Positions 1 to 6,980 of a stretch of 17,855 bases of DNA are shown here, piece after piece (positions within the stretch are counted from its first letter, which is position 1; each line of letters begins with the position of its first letter). The position numbers and the translations under genes are program-made. Origin of the DNA: JAVBNU01 sp964617065 (lineage in GTDB: Bacteria; Cyanobacteriota; Vampirovibrionia; Gastranaerophilales; Gastranaerophilaceae); NCBI GenBank assembly GCA_964617065.1, contig CAZTVM010000032.1, positions 1 to 17,855 of the forward strand. Reading direction: 5' to 3'. The notes beneath the pieces are model-generated. The model was not told the origin of the DNA. It worked only from the letters and a program-made list of their open reading frames with translations, and made no database searches.

Positions 1-1
1 G

Positions 2-763
2 ATATCAGTGTTGATGTTAGCAGGTATAAGAGATATTTTAATAATTTCTACGCCACACGATTTGCCTAATTTTGAAAAACTTCTAGGCGACGGCTCTCAA
101 TTTGGAGTTGATTTTTCGTACAAAGAGCAACCTAGTCCAGATGGACTTGCGCAAGCCTTTATTTTAGGCGAAAAATTCATTAAAAATAGCAGCGTCGCAA
201 TGATTTTAGGTGATAATATTTTTTACGGCGCAGGTTTCTCCGCCAAATTGCATAAAATTACTCATAATATTGAATCCAATGGTGGCGCAACTGTATTTGG
301 GTATCAGGTAAAAGACCCTGAACGCTTTGGAGTTGTTGAATTTGATAAGGACAACAAAGTTATTTCTATAGAAGAAAAACCCAAAGTCCCTAAATCAAAC
401 TATGCTGTTACAGGTTTATACTTTTATGACAATAATGTTGTGAACTACGCTAAATCTTTGAAACCTTCCGAAAGAGGAGAGCTTGAAATCACAGACCTCA
501 ACAGAATTTATCTTGAAAAATCATCGTTAAATGTCGAAATACTCGGACGAGGTTTCGCTTGGCTCGATTCTGGCACACATGCCTCCCTTTTACAGGCTAG
601 TCAATATGTTAAGACTATTGAGGACAACCAAGGTATTAAAATAGCCTGCCTTGAAGAAATTGCCTTTCGCATGGGGTTTTTGACTAAGTCTGAAATTATG
701 TATATTATTAGTAAGTATAAGAACAATGAATATTTTAGTTATCTTTCAGGAGTCATCTATTAA
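2..763 (+). CDS. rfbA: Glucose-1-phosphate thymidylyltransferase, 5' part outside window
   Basis: Makes dTDP-glucose from glucose-1-phosphate and dTTP, the first step of dTDP-L-rhamnose synthesis in the cytoplasm. The frame is open to the window edge: the residues before the first possible start read ISV and continue as LMLAGIRDILIISTP, which matches the interior of RmlA. The N-terminal signature loop (GGxGTRL) and roughly 40 residues are therefore missing because the window begins inside the gene, not because the gene is broken. Visible family motifs are GLAQAFILGE, ILGDNIFYG, the RFGVVEFD segment, EEKP, and WLDSGTH near the C-terminus. The stop overlaps the start of the next gene by one base (TAATG), so the two are probably translationally coupled. 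Together with the following glycosyltransferase it marks the end of a polysaccharide cluster whose other rml genes are probably to the left. Confidence 0.95.
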   Translation: MSVLMLAGIRDILIISTPHDLPNFEKLLGDGSQFGVDFSYKEQPSPDGLAQAFILGEKFIKNSSVAMILGDNIFYGAGFSAKLHKITHNIESNGGATVFGYQVKDPERFGVVEFDKDNKVISIEEKPKVPKSNYAVTGLYFYDNNVVNYAKSLKPSERGELEITDLNRIYLEKSSLNVEILGRGFAWLDSGTHASLLQASQYVKTIEDNQGIKIACLEEIAFRMGFLTKSEIMYIISKYKNNEYFSYLSGVIY

Positions 764-1635
764 TGGTTGATATATCAATTGTATTAGTAAGTTACAACAC
801 TAAAGAAATGACAAAAGAATGTCTTAACTCTGTATATGAGAAAACTAAAGACATAGACTTTGATATTTGGGTTGTAGACAACAATTCAGCTGACGGAACT
901 TGTGAGATGATTGAATCTGAATTTCCTAACGTAAATTTGATTAAAAACAAAGATAACAGAGGATTCGGTTTTGCTAATAATCAAGCTTTCGAAAAAATTA
1001 CAGCAAAATATGTATTTTTGCTGAACACTGACACTATTCTAATTAACAACGCCGTAAAAAAGCTGTTCGATTTTATGGAAAAAAGCCCAAATGCAGCAGC
1101 ATGCGGCGGGAATTTATACAACAGTAATATGCAATCTGTACACTCTTACGGATATTTTCCTACTATTAAAACTAAATTACTGAAAACACTGGGAGTATGG
1201 TGGCTCTGTCCTTTTGAATTTAAAAAAATTCATGACAAAGGCAACAATGAAACAAATGAATTTAAAACTGTTGACTTAATTATTGGCGCTGATTTAATGT
1301 TGAGAAAATCAGTACTCGATTTTGTCGGTTACTTTGATAAAGATTTTTTTCTTTATTGTGAAGAATCTGAACTGCAATTTCGAATTAAAAAAGCCGGCTA
1401 CGAAATATATATCTTACCTGAAGCAAAAATATTTCACTTCGAAACGCAATCTTCCACAAATCGAGTTTTAAGAAGAAAACATCGTTTGATTAGCGAATAT
1501 TTGTTTTACAAAAAATGCTACGGAATTAAAAAATATTCACCTGTCAAACTATTATTTATGATTTCGCATTTACCACGATTAATTTCGAACTACGATATGA
1601 TTTTAGAAGTTTGGTACTACATTCTCAAAAATTAA
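763..1635 (+). CDS. Family 2 glycosyltransferase, rhamnosyltransferase-like
   Basis: A GT-A fold glycosyltransferase of 290 residues, predicted to transfer a sugar from a nucleotide donor during assembly of a surface polysaccharide at the inner face of the membrane. The N-terminus shows the family pattern: VSYN at residues 9-12, VVDNNSADGT at 37-46, and NTDT at 88-91 as the metal-binding DxD equivalent. A later FFLYCEESEL segment (about 195-204) carries the acidic residues expected of the catalytic base region. This arrangement is typical of WbbL-like rhamnosyltransferases. The start overlaps the rfbA stop by one base, and the neighbour makes dTDP-sugar precursors, so rhamnose is a reasonable donor guess. 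The exact sugar and linkage cannot be read from sequence. Confidence 0.9.
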   Translation: MVDISIVLVSYNTKEMTKECLNSVYEKTKDIDFDIWVVDNNSADGTCEMIESEFPNVNLIKNKDNRGFGFANNQAFEKITAKYVFLLNTDTILINNAVKKLFDFMEKSPNAAACGGNLYNSNMQSVHSYGYFPTIKTKLLKTLGVWWLCPFEFKKIHDKGNNETNEFKTVDLIIGADLMLRKSVLDFVGYFDKDFFLYCEESELQFRIKKAGYEIYILPEAKIFHFETQSSTNRVLRRKHRLISEYLFYKKCYGIKKYSPVKLLFMISHLPRLISNYDMILEVWYYILKN

Positions 1636-1699
1636 AAAATAAAAAAACAATTTTATTAAGCTTTGTATCTTTTTTCAATTTTTCAGTCATTTTCTTTTC

Positions 1700-1727
1700 T
1701 TCACGCCTTTTGTATTACTTGTATAAA
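1700..1727 (+). promoter_or_regulatory. Candidate sigma70 promoter for the small ORF
   Basis: A TTCACG -35 (4 of 6 to consensus) and a TATAAA -10 at 1722-1727 are separated by 16 bases. The predicted start of transcription is near 1734, about 20 bases before the ATG at 1755. The stretch is very AT-rich, so a chance match is quite possible. Confidence 0.35.
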
Positions 1728-1754
1728 ATATCACTAAATACAAGGAAAATTAAT

Positions 1755-1928
1755 ATGAAATTACCCTATGTTATTGCAACAAAAACTTTTAACACCTTTG
1801 ATAGAAACCCTCATACATCACGTATTGTGAAAAATTTTGCTTCAAAAACGACAAATGAGAATGTCCTTCCCAAATTGAATTTTGTAGAAAAAGCTGTTGC
1901 GTGGCTAACTCGGAAATTAGTAAAATAA
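1755..1928 (+). CDS. Small protein of unknown function, 57 residues
   Basis: Not recognised. The ATG at 1755 is preceded by AAGGAA at 1742-1747 with 7 bases of spacing, a good ribosome binding site. The frame stays open upstream to an ATG at 1611 inside the glycosyltransferase gene. That start has no binding site, would overlap the neighbour by 25 bases, and adds a low-complexity hydrophobic stretch, so I prefer the short form. The product is basic. Its last 20 or so residues (around VEKAVAWLTRKLVK) could form an amphipathic helix, and there is no signal peptide. It ends 7 bases before the convergent RgpF-like gene. A candidate promoter just upstream suggests expression apart from the glycosyltransferase. 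It could also be a spurious frame; comparison with relatives would settle it. Confidence 0.45.
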   Translation: MKLPYVIATKTFNTFDRNPHTSRIVKNFASKTTNENVLPKLNFVEKAVAWLTRKLVK

Positions 1929-1935
1929 TACCCTA

Positions 1936-2841
1936 CTATAAATTGAATTGTTTATTAAAAATGTATATTTTACGCTCAGAAAGATGAATTTTTATAATAC
2001 GCTTTCTTATTCTGGTTAAAGAGGCTAATAGACCTCTTACGAATGAAATTCTATTTTTATTTCGAACTAAATCTTTATCAATAAGCGTTGTATCATAATT
2101 CGTATTTTTTTTCAGCTGCTTTTTCCAGTCCCTTGGATTGACCAGCGATATGCTTTTTAGTCGTACTACAGCCGTTTTCAAGAAAGGGACTTTTTCCTGA
2201 ATAATAAGCTTTTTCCAATTCAAATAAGGCGGACCTTCGCAAGATGAGTTGGGTTTACAAAAACTACCGTATTTAAAGCCTGAATTTGCGAGTAAGCCTG
2301 TCAATTTCATTTCATAATTTTTAATTACTAGTTTTTTTTCGCAAGGTTTTATGGAATTTATAAAAATTTTAAATGTATCAGATAAAAAAACTTTTTTTGT
2401 AAAAACTAAAAAATATGACTGTATATGCAATTTTTCAAAAGGCTTTTTTGATTTTGAATCCATAGAGTTAGTCGTTACTCCCCAAAAGTCAAGATTTTTT
2501 TGCGCCATAGTATTAAACATTTCAGAAAATGGGAAAATCGGAGCGTAACAGCTGTCGTTTGCTAAAATTAATTCATCAAAATCATCTAATAAATTGTTTT
2601 CAAAAGCGTATAAATACCCTTTTTTGTAAGAGCCGAAATCGTATTCTCCATGTCTGTGAGCTATAACTATATCCGCAAAATTTTCTAATTTTTTCAATTC
2701 TTCATCGGCTATATCACAATCAGAAACAAAAATAAGCTTTTCAACCATTTCTTTCAGTGCTTTTACGTAATAGACGACGTAATCTTCTATCAAATTGTCT
2801 TTGTCCCAATGTGCAAAAATTGCTAATTTTTTTTCAGACAT
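1936..2841 (-). CDS. RgpF-like rhamnan synthesis protein
   Basis: A 301-residue protein resembling the rhamnan synthesis F family (RgpF), which acts in assembly of rhamnose-containing polysaccharide. Family-like segments are AIFAHWDKDN (residues 8-16), HGEYDFGSYKKGY (64-76), ANDSCYAP (94-101), DFWGVT (118-123) and a following SYFLVF stretch. It is shorter than streptococcal RgpF, which carries additional domains, so it is probably a single-domain version. The start is an ATG with GGAG at 2847-2850, 5 bases upstream. It lies directly downstream of tRNA-Ser, with only 21 bases between the tRNA 3' end and the ATG, so it may share a transcript with the tRNA and cca. Functionally it fits the rfbA-glycosyltransferase pair on the opposite strand. 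The assignment rests on motif resemblance; the substrate is unknown. Confidence 0.8.
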   Translation of the reverse strand: MSEKKLAIFAHWDKDNLIEDYVVYYVKALKEMVEKLIFVSDCDIADEELKKLENFADIVIAHRHGEYDFGSYKKGYLYAFENNLLDDFDELILANDSCYAPIFPFSEMFNTMAQKNLDFWGVTTNSMDSKSKKPFEKLHIQSYFLVFTKKVFLSDTFKIFINSIKPCEKKLVIKNYEMKLTGLLANSGFKYGSFCKPNSSCEGPPYLNWKKLIIQEKVPFLKTAVVRLKSISLVNPRDWKKQLKKNTNYDTTLIDKDLVRNKNRISFVRGLLASLTRIRKRIIKIHLSERKIYIFNKQFNL

Positions 2842-2862
2842 GTCAACTCCAACAGGTTAAAA

Positions 2863-2950
2863 AGGAGAAAGCGGGATTCGAACCCGCGGTTCGCTTTTGA
2901 CGAACACAGACGTTCCAGGTCTGCACCTTAAACCACTCGGACACTTCTCC
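2863..2950 (-). tRNA. tRNA-Ser (GGA anticodon)
   Basis: A class II tRNA of 88 bases read on the minus strand. It has a 7-bp acceptor stem (GGAGAAG with TTTCTCC, closing on a G-U pair), a D arm containing GAGTGGTTTAA, and an anticodon stem CAGAC/GTCTG. The anticodon loop is CTGGAAC, giving anticodon GGA (plus-strand positions 2914-2916). The long variable arm has a GTTCG/CGAAC stem, and the T stem is GCGGG/CCCGC around TTCGAAT. The long variable arm and the anticodon both say serine (codons UCC/UCU). No CCA is encoded; the acceptor stem is followed by five T residues. The base in the discriminator position is therefore T, where bacterial tRNA-Ser normally has G. The gene begins 8 bases after the stop of cca. 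Confidence 0.97.
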
Positions 2951-2958
2951 TTGTGTAG

Positions 2959-4176
2959 TTATTTTTCAAGTTTATCATGAATAAATTTTTGTACATACAA
3001 AAACTCATCATCTTTAGACTTAATTTCACCGTCCAATTTCGCTAACAATGTACTTTTTGTTATTGCAGCAAATAATGGCGACGGTTGCAACCCCATTGCA
3101 ATCAAATCATTACCGCTAAAATTTATTTTTACATCTTTTAATTCATCTAAATATTTAATTGCGTTTAAATTTTTTGTGACAACATAAAATGCAATAATAG
3201 CCTCGGCGCTGCTATTTACAAAAAAGTTATATATATCTGAATTTTTTTCATTTTTTAATGTTTTTTGGCTCAAAAGGGTCTTAAACTGTGCTAAAATATC
3301 GATTTCTTTTGATGTCAAAATAAACAAATCAGAATAACTATAAAAAAACAATATAAAATATAATAACCAAACATAGTCTGCATTTATATTGTATTTTTTA
3401 ATTAAATCAGCCAACAAAATAAAGTCATAACCAGTGTGCACTTCATCAGAAATTAGTCGATATATTTTCTGCTCGATAAATATTTCAGACACCTTAGGCA
3501 AGTTCAAATTGAAAGCATCGACAAATTCAGACTTCAGACGTGAAACACAAATATCATGGTTAACTTTTTTCAAATATTCATATTGTAAGCATAATGTACT
3601 TTCATCGAGAGAAAAATCGAAACGGTGCGCAAATTTCAGCCCTCTTAAAATTCTTGTCGGGTCGTCAATAAAACTTTTATCATGTAAAATTTTCAATTTT
3701 TTAGTTTGCAAGTCATTCAGTCCGCCTACAAAATCTATAAGTTCTCCGTAATTGTCTTGACTTAATGAAATGTAAAGTGAATTGACAGTAAAATCTCTGC
3801 GCAAAACATCTTTTTTTAGTTCACAGCCGATGTTAATCATTTCAGGTAATTGCCCTTTTTTAGGGTAAAATTCCTCACGAGTCGACGCAAAATCTACAAT
3901 AATTTCGTCAAAAAATTTCACTTTTACAGTTTTTAAATCTTTTTGTATTTGTATAATTTCGAGTTCAAAATCTAAAGAATTTACGAAGTCAATTGCATCA
4001 CCCTCGATGATAATATCGAAATCTAAATTCTTTTTACCTAATAATAAATCTCGAACAACGCCACCGACAAGGTAAAGTTTAAACTTATTTTGTTCAGCTG
4101 ACTTTGAAAGTAAACAAAAAAGACTGTTCACTTCAACCGAAAAATATCTTTGCATTTTATCAATAAGATTAACCAT
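2959..4176 (-). CDS. cca: CCA tRNA nucleotidyltransferase, class II
   Basis: Adds CCA (or part of it) to tRNA 3' ends using CTP and ATP without a nucleic acid template. The N-terminal nucleotidyltransferase head is clear: VGGVVRDLLLG at residues 37-47, the metal-binding DFD at 52-54, RRDFTVNSL at 126-134, and DDPTRILRGLKFA at 171-183. The C-terminal half is helical and divergent, and I see no HD phosphohydrolase domain. At 405 residues it is a normal length for the family. The ATG follows the stop of the upstream coiled-coil gene by 2 bases and has no obvious binding site, so translation is probably coupled. A second ATG seven codons on also lacks a site. The tRNA immediately downstream lacks an encoded CCA, so this enzyme is needed to mature its co-transcribed neighbour. 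Sequence alone does not say whether it adds CC, A or all three. Confidence 0.93.
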   Translation of the reverse strand: MVNLIDKMQRYFSVEVNSLFCLLSKSAEQNKFKLYLVGGVVRDLLLGKKNLDFDIIIEGDAIDFVNSLDFELEIIQIQKDLKTVKVKFFDEIIVDFASTREEFYPKKGQLPEMINIGCELKKDVLRRDFTVNSLYISLSQDNYGELIDFVGGLNDLQTKKLKILHDKSFIDDPTRILRGLKFAHRFDFSLDESTLCLQYEYLKKVNHDICVSRLKSEFVDAFNLNLPKVSEIFIEQKIYRLISDEVHTGYDFILLADLIKKYNINADYVWLLYFILFFYSYSDLFILTSKEIDILAQFKTLLSQKTLKNEKNSDIYNFFVNSSAEAIIAFYVVTKNLNAIKYLDELKDVKINFSGNDLIAMGLQPSPLFAAITKSTLLAKLDGEIKSKDDEFLYVQKFIHDKLEK

Positions 4177-4178
4177 AA

Positions 4179-5171
4179 TTAATTAGTTTTAATATAAACA
4201 TTGCCTACAAGTTTTACGTATTTTGCATTTTCATTTTCTAATTGTTGTATTTTTTGGATTAAAAATTTATTGTCGCTGACCATTTCATTTATTTTTTCTT
4301 GTAAAACTTTATTATCACTTTTCAATTCACCGGTATTGACTGCTTTTTCTATAAAATCAGATTTTTGTAGATAAGTAGCGACCTCAGAAGAAATTTTTTG
4401 AGCTAAAGCACCAGCTAAAAGTGAAAGCGTTTGACTGGAAATATCAACTTTTAAATTTCTCAATTCATTCTTTTTTTGTATAACCTCAACATTCGTAGAA
4501 ATTTCACTTTCGACTTCATTTTGAGCTAATTCTTTTTCTGTAATTATCGGCGTTGTAATTTCTTCAATCTGCTCAGTCATGCGTTTTATCAAAGAAGAAT
4601 TTTTTTTCGTCTTATTTGGTTTTGTTTTTTGTTTTTTGATATTTTTATTTTGGTCATCAACAACATTTTCAATAATCAGTTCATGCTCATTTTTCTTGTT
4701 TTTTTTCTGTTTCACCGTTTCTTGAGGCTGAGCTGGCACCTGTATATCATCGACTTTAGCTTCAATTATTTCAGTAAAATCGTCATCTTTGTCTTCATCA
4801 CTTTCTATAATTTCAATTATATCTTGAATATCAGAACTTTCTGTTTTATCAGATTGATTTAATTCAAAACTGTTATCTAAAATTCCACTCAATTCGTTTG
4901 TAATTTCTTTAGCGACTTCTTTGGTAATTTCTTTTTTAACTTCTTCTTTAATTCTTGCTTTGGTTTTTTTGATATGAGCTTTCTTAGGAGATTTACCGAT
5001 TAGACCGTCACGAATTTTACCGAGCGTATCGTCGTCATAGTATTCTACACCATTTTCGTCTTCATAAATAGGTTCAATTTTCCAACTTCTAATAAATGCA
5101 TCAAAAATAAAATCATCAACATAAAAACTTTCTTTAGTAAGTAATTCGATGATACTACTTTTGTTATACAA
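4179..5171 (-). CDS. Unrecognised protein with MerR-like N-terminus and C-terminal coiled coil
   Basis: A 330-residue protein I cannot assign to a named family. Residues 1-60 read like a divergent winged-helix of the MerR type: a helix-rich start, then IEPIYEDENGVEYYDDDTLG, comparable to the wing and following helix of MerR proteins (pattern P...ENGyRyY...dL). Next come a strongly basic helix (about 62-95), an acidic linker (about 105-145), a lysine-rich linker (about 150-195), and a C-terminal coiled coil (about 270-320) rich in K, E, N and Q heptads. There are no membrane segments or signal peptide. This plan recalls DNA-binding plus coiled-coil proteins such as RacA, but that is architecture only. 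The start is TTG with AAGGGG at 5179-5184, 7 bases upstream, and a good promoter lies behind it. It heads the unit containing cca and tRNA-Ser. Confidence 0.85.
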   Translation of the reverse strand: MYNKSSIIELLTKESFYVDDFIFDAFIRSWKIEPIYEDENGVEYYDDDTLGKIRDGLIGKSPKKAHIKKTKARIKEEVKKEITKEVAKEITNELSGILDNSFELNQSDKTESSDIQDIIEIIESDEDKDDDFTEIIEAKVDDIQVPAQPQETVKQKKNKKNEHELIIENVVDDQNKNIKKQKTKPNKTKKNSSLIKRMTEQIEEITTPIITEKELAQNEVESEISTNVEVIQKKNELRNLKVDISSQTLSLLAGALAQKISSEVATYLQKSDFIEKAVNTGELKSDNKVLQEKINEMVSDNKFLIQKIQQLENENAKYVKLVGNVYIKTN

Positions 5172-5178
5172 AATTCTT

Positions 5179-5184
5179 CCCCTT
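5179..5184 (-). promoter_or_regulatory. Ribosome binding site that fixes a TTG start
   Basis: AAGGGG on the minus strand lies 7 bases before a TTG at 5171-5169. No ATG or GTG in the same frame has a comparable site, so TTG is the likely start of the coiled-coil protein. Confidence 0.75.
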
Positions 5185-5200
5185 GATATGCTACTGCTAC

Positions 5201-5229
5201 ATGATAGTCAAACTACCAGAAAAAGTCAA
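5201..5229 (-). promoter_or_regulatory. Sigma70 promoter of the coiled-coil protein-cca-tRNA unit
   Basis: TTGACT (-35, plus-strand 5224-5229) and TATCAT (-10, 5201-5206) are separated by exactly 17 bases. Transcription should start near 5194, giving a leader of about 22 bases to the TTG start with its ribosome binding site. A short inverted repeat (TAGT-CAA-ACTA, 5205-5215) overlaps the -10 and spacer, and AGTCAAA occurs twice (5206-5212 and 5224-5230). These could be operator-like, but they are short. Confidence 0.65.
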
Positions 5230-5261
5230 AGTAAATCAATATATTGTAATGTTTTTTGAAG

Positions 5262-5290
5262 TTGAAAGCAACAAATTAAAGTTTTATTAT
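5262..5290 (+). promoter_or_regulatory. Sigma70 promoter of nadB-nadC
   Basis: TTGAAA at 5262-5267 and TATTAT at 5285-5290 have a 17-base spacer. Transcription would start near 5297, about 43 bases before the nadB ATG at 5340. The in-frame ATG at 5289 lies inside the -10 element and so cannot be the translation start from this promoter. A second possible extended -10 (TG-T-TAGAAT, 5309-5317) lies downstream but has no good -35. Confidence 0.65.
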
Positions 5291-5339
5291 GATAATTTTT
5301 TTTATTTATGTTAGAATGTCACTGAAGATTGGTGAGCAT

Positions 5340-6980
5340 ATGAAATATTCGAAATACTCAATGATAATTATAGGTAGTGGCATAGCAGGTTTGTATGCTG
5401 CGATAAAGTCTGCTCAAAGTATGAATTTGCCTGATGGAATCTTGATAATCACAAAATCAGGACTGAATGAGTCGAATTCACGCTACGCCCAAGGCGGTAT
5501 AGTCGGAGTCCTTTCAGAAAATAAAGGCGACTCCGTTAGCTTGCATGTCGCTGATACTTTAAAATCCGGCTGTGGACTCTCTGATTTGAATGTAATAAAA
5601 TATATTTCAGAAAATTCTGAAACTGTTATCAAAGATTTGTTAGAAATCGGAGTAAATTTTGACCATGATAACGATAAGCTTAAATTCACGCTAGAAGGTG
5701 CACACAGCATAAAAAGAATACTCCATGCCGGCGGCGACGCTACCGGTAAATACATTGAACAAGCGTTGGTCAAAAAATTAAAACAATCTAAGAATATCAC
5801 AGTATACGAACAAACACTCGGTGTTGAATTACTTGTCGACAGTATGAATACAAGTCGTGGCATAATAGCGTTAAATTCCATAACTAAAGAATACGAAGTT
5901 ATTTATTCAGCAGCAACGATTTTGGCATCAGGTGGTTGCGGACAAATTTATAAATACACGACTAATCCTTCTGTTGCAACAGGTGACGGAATAGCATTAG
6001 CCTACAAAGCAGGTGCTGTAGTACAAGATATGGAGTTTGTTCAATTTCACCCGACGGCTTTGTCAATTGACTCTAATGAAAACAGATTTTTAATATCGGA
6101 AGCCTTAAGAGGCGAAGGCGCAAAACTAGTCGATAGTGACGGCAGAAATTTTATCACCGACTATACGCCACTAGCGGAACTCGCTCCTAGAGATGTTGTG
6201 ACAAGAGCTATTTTCGAAGAAATGAAAAAAAATGACACGAACAATGTATATCTCGATGCTACTTGTATTGCTGCCTCTAAGTTAGCAGAAAGATTTCCTA
6301 ATATTTCAAATATATGCTTAGAAAACAGTATAGATATTGCAAAAGATTATATACCTGTTTCTCCTGCAGCTCACTACATGATGGGTGGAGTAAAAACATC
6401 TATAGAAGGCATCACATCTATTAAAGGTCTGTACGCTATCGGTGAAGTAGCTTGTACCGGTCTACACGGTGCTAATCGTTTAGCTAGCAACTCTTTGCTT
6501 GAATGTGTCGTATGCGCTTATGAATTGTCAAATTATCTGTCTTTCGCTAATTTGTCTACATCAAACTTAATCGACTCGACTATTATGCAAACTATTAAAA
6601 AATATCAGACCTATGATGAGTGCCACGATATTGACGTTACAACTTTGAAAAATGACATTCAAAATATAATGTGGGAAAATGTCGGAATTGTTCGCAATCA
6701 AAAATCACTGTTAAAAGCTAAAAAAGCTATTGAACTGCTTAAAAAAGAATTTTTATATGAAGATGTATGCTTAGACAAAGCCGAATACGAGTTGAGAAAT
6801 ATGCTCACAGTGGCTGAATTGATAGTCGATTTCGCTATAGCGAGAAAAGAATCAAGAGGCGCTCATTATCGTGACGATTTCGTCGACACTTTTGAGGTAG
6901 CTAAACATAATTATACTTCTCTAGTACGTAAAGTTACAGTTACTTCAATGAAATCAGAGGATAAAATTGCGATTACATAA
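5340..6980 (+). CDS. nadB: L-aspartate oxidase
   Basis: A flavoprotein that oxidises L-aspartate to iminoaspartate, the first step of de novo NAD synthesis. The product condenses with dihydroxyacetone phosphate through NadA. The 546-residue form begins with a short lead into the FAD-binding GSGIAG motif (residues 12-17). Further landmarks are SRYAQGGI (47-54), the FHPTAL segment, LAPRDVVTRAI, the SPAAHYMMGGV stretch, and GLHGANRLASNSLLE, which together define the fumarate reductase/aspartate oxidase family and this member of it. I chose ATG 5340 because GGTGAG precedes it, its N-terminus fits the family, and the longer frame from 5289 starts inside the promoter. Its end overlaps nadC by 14 bases. 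No nadA is present in the window, so quinolinate synthase must be encoded elsewhere. Synthesis here is cytoplasmic and uses oxygen or fumarate as electron acceptor. Confidence 0.97.
   Translation: MKYSKYSMIIIGSGIAGLYAAIKSAQSMNLPDGILIITKSGLNESNSRYAQGGIVGVLSENKGDSVSLHVADTLKSGCGLSDLNVIKYISENSETVIKDLLEIGVNFDHDNDKLKFTLEGAHSIKRILHAGGDATGKYIEQALVKKLKQSKNITVYEQTLGVELLVDSMNTSRGIIALNSITKEYEVIYSAATILASGGCGQIYKYTTNPSVATGDGIALAYKAGAVVQDMEFVQFHPTALSIDSNENRFLISEALRGEGAKLVDSDGRNFITDYTPLAELAPRDVVTRAIFEEMKKNDTNNVYLDATCIAASKLAERFPNISNICLENSIDIAKDYIPVSPAAHYMMGGVKTSIEGITSIKGLYAIGEVACTGLHGANRLASNSLLECVVCAYELSNYLSFANLSTSNLIDSTIMQTIKKYQTYDECHDIDVTTLKNDIQNIMWENVGIVRNQKSLLKAKKAIELLKKEFLYEDVCLDKAEYELRNMLTVAELIVDFAIARKESRGAHYRDDFVDTFEVAKHNYTSLVRKVTVTSMKSEDKIAIT
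6956..6960 (+). promoter_or_regulatory. Ribosome binding site that supports the nadC TTG start
   Basis: AGAGG lies inside the 3' end of nadB, 6 bases before TTG 6967. The alternative ATG at 6988 is preceded only by an AT run. The site therefore favours the TTG start and coupling to nadB. Confidence 0.6.

Noticed and set aside
1611..1754. Longer form of the small ORF starting at 1611
   Set aside because: It lacks a binding site, overlaps the glycosyltransferase by 25 bases, and adds a low-complexity hydrophobic tract typical of AT-rich noncoding sequence.
5289..5339. Upstream start of nadB at 5289
   Set aside because: The ATG lies within the predicted -10 element and adds 17 non-family residues.
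5483..5881. Open frame on the opposite strand of nadB
   Set aside because: It is fully contained within a clearly coding, family-conserved gene and has no independent signals.
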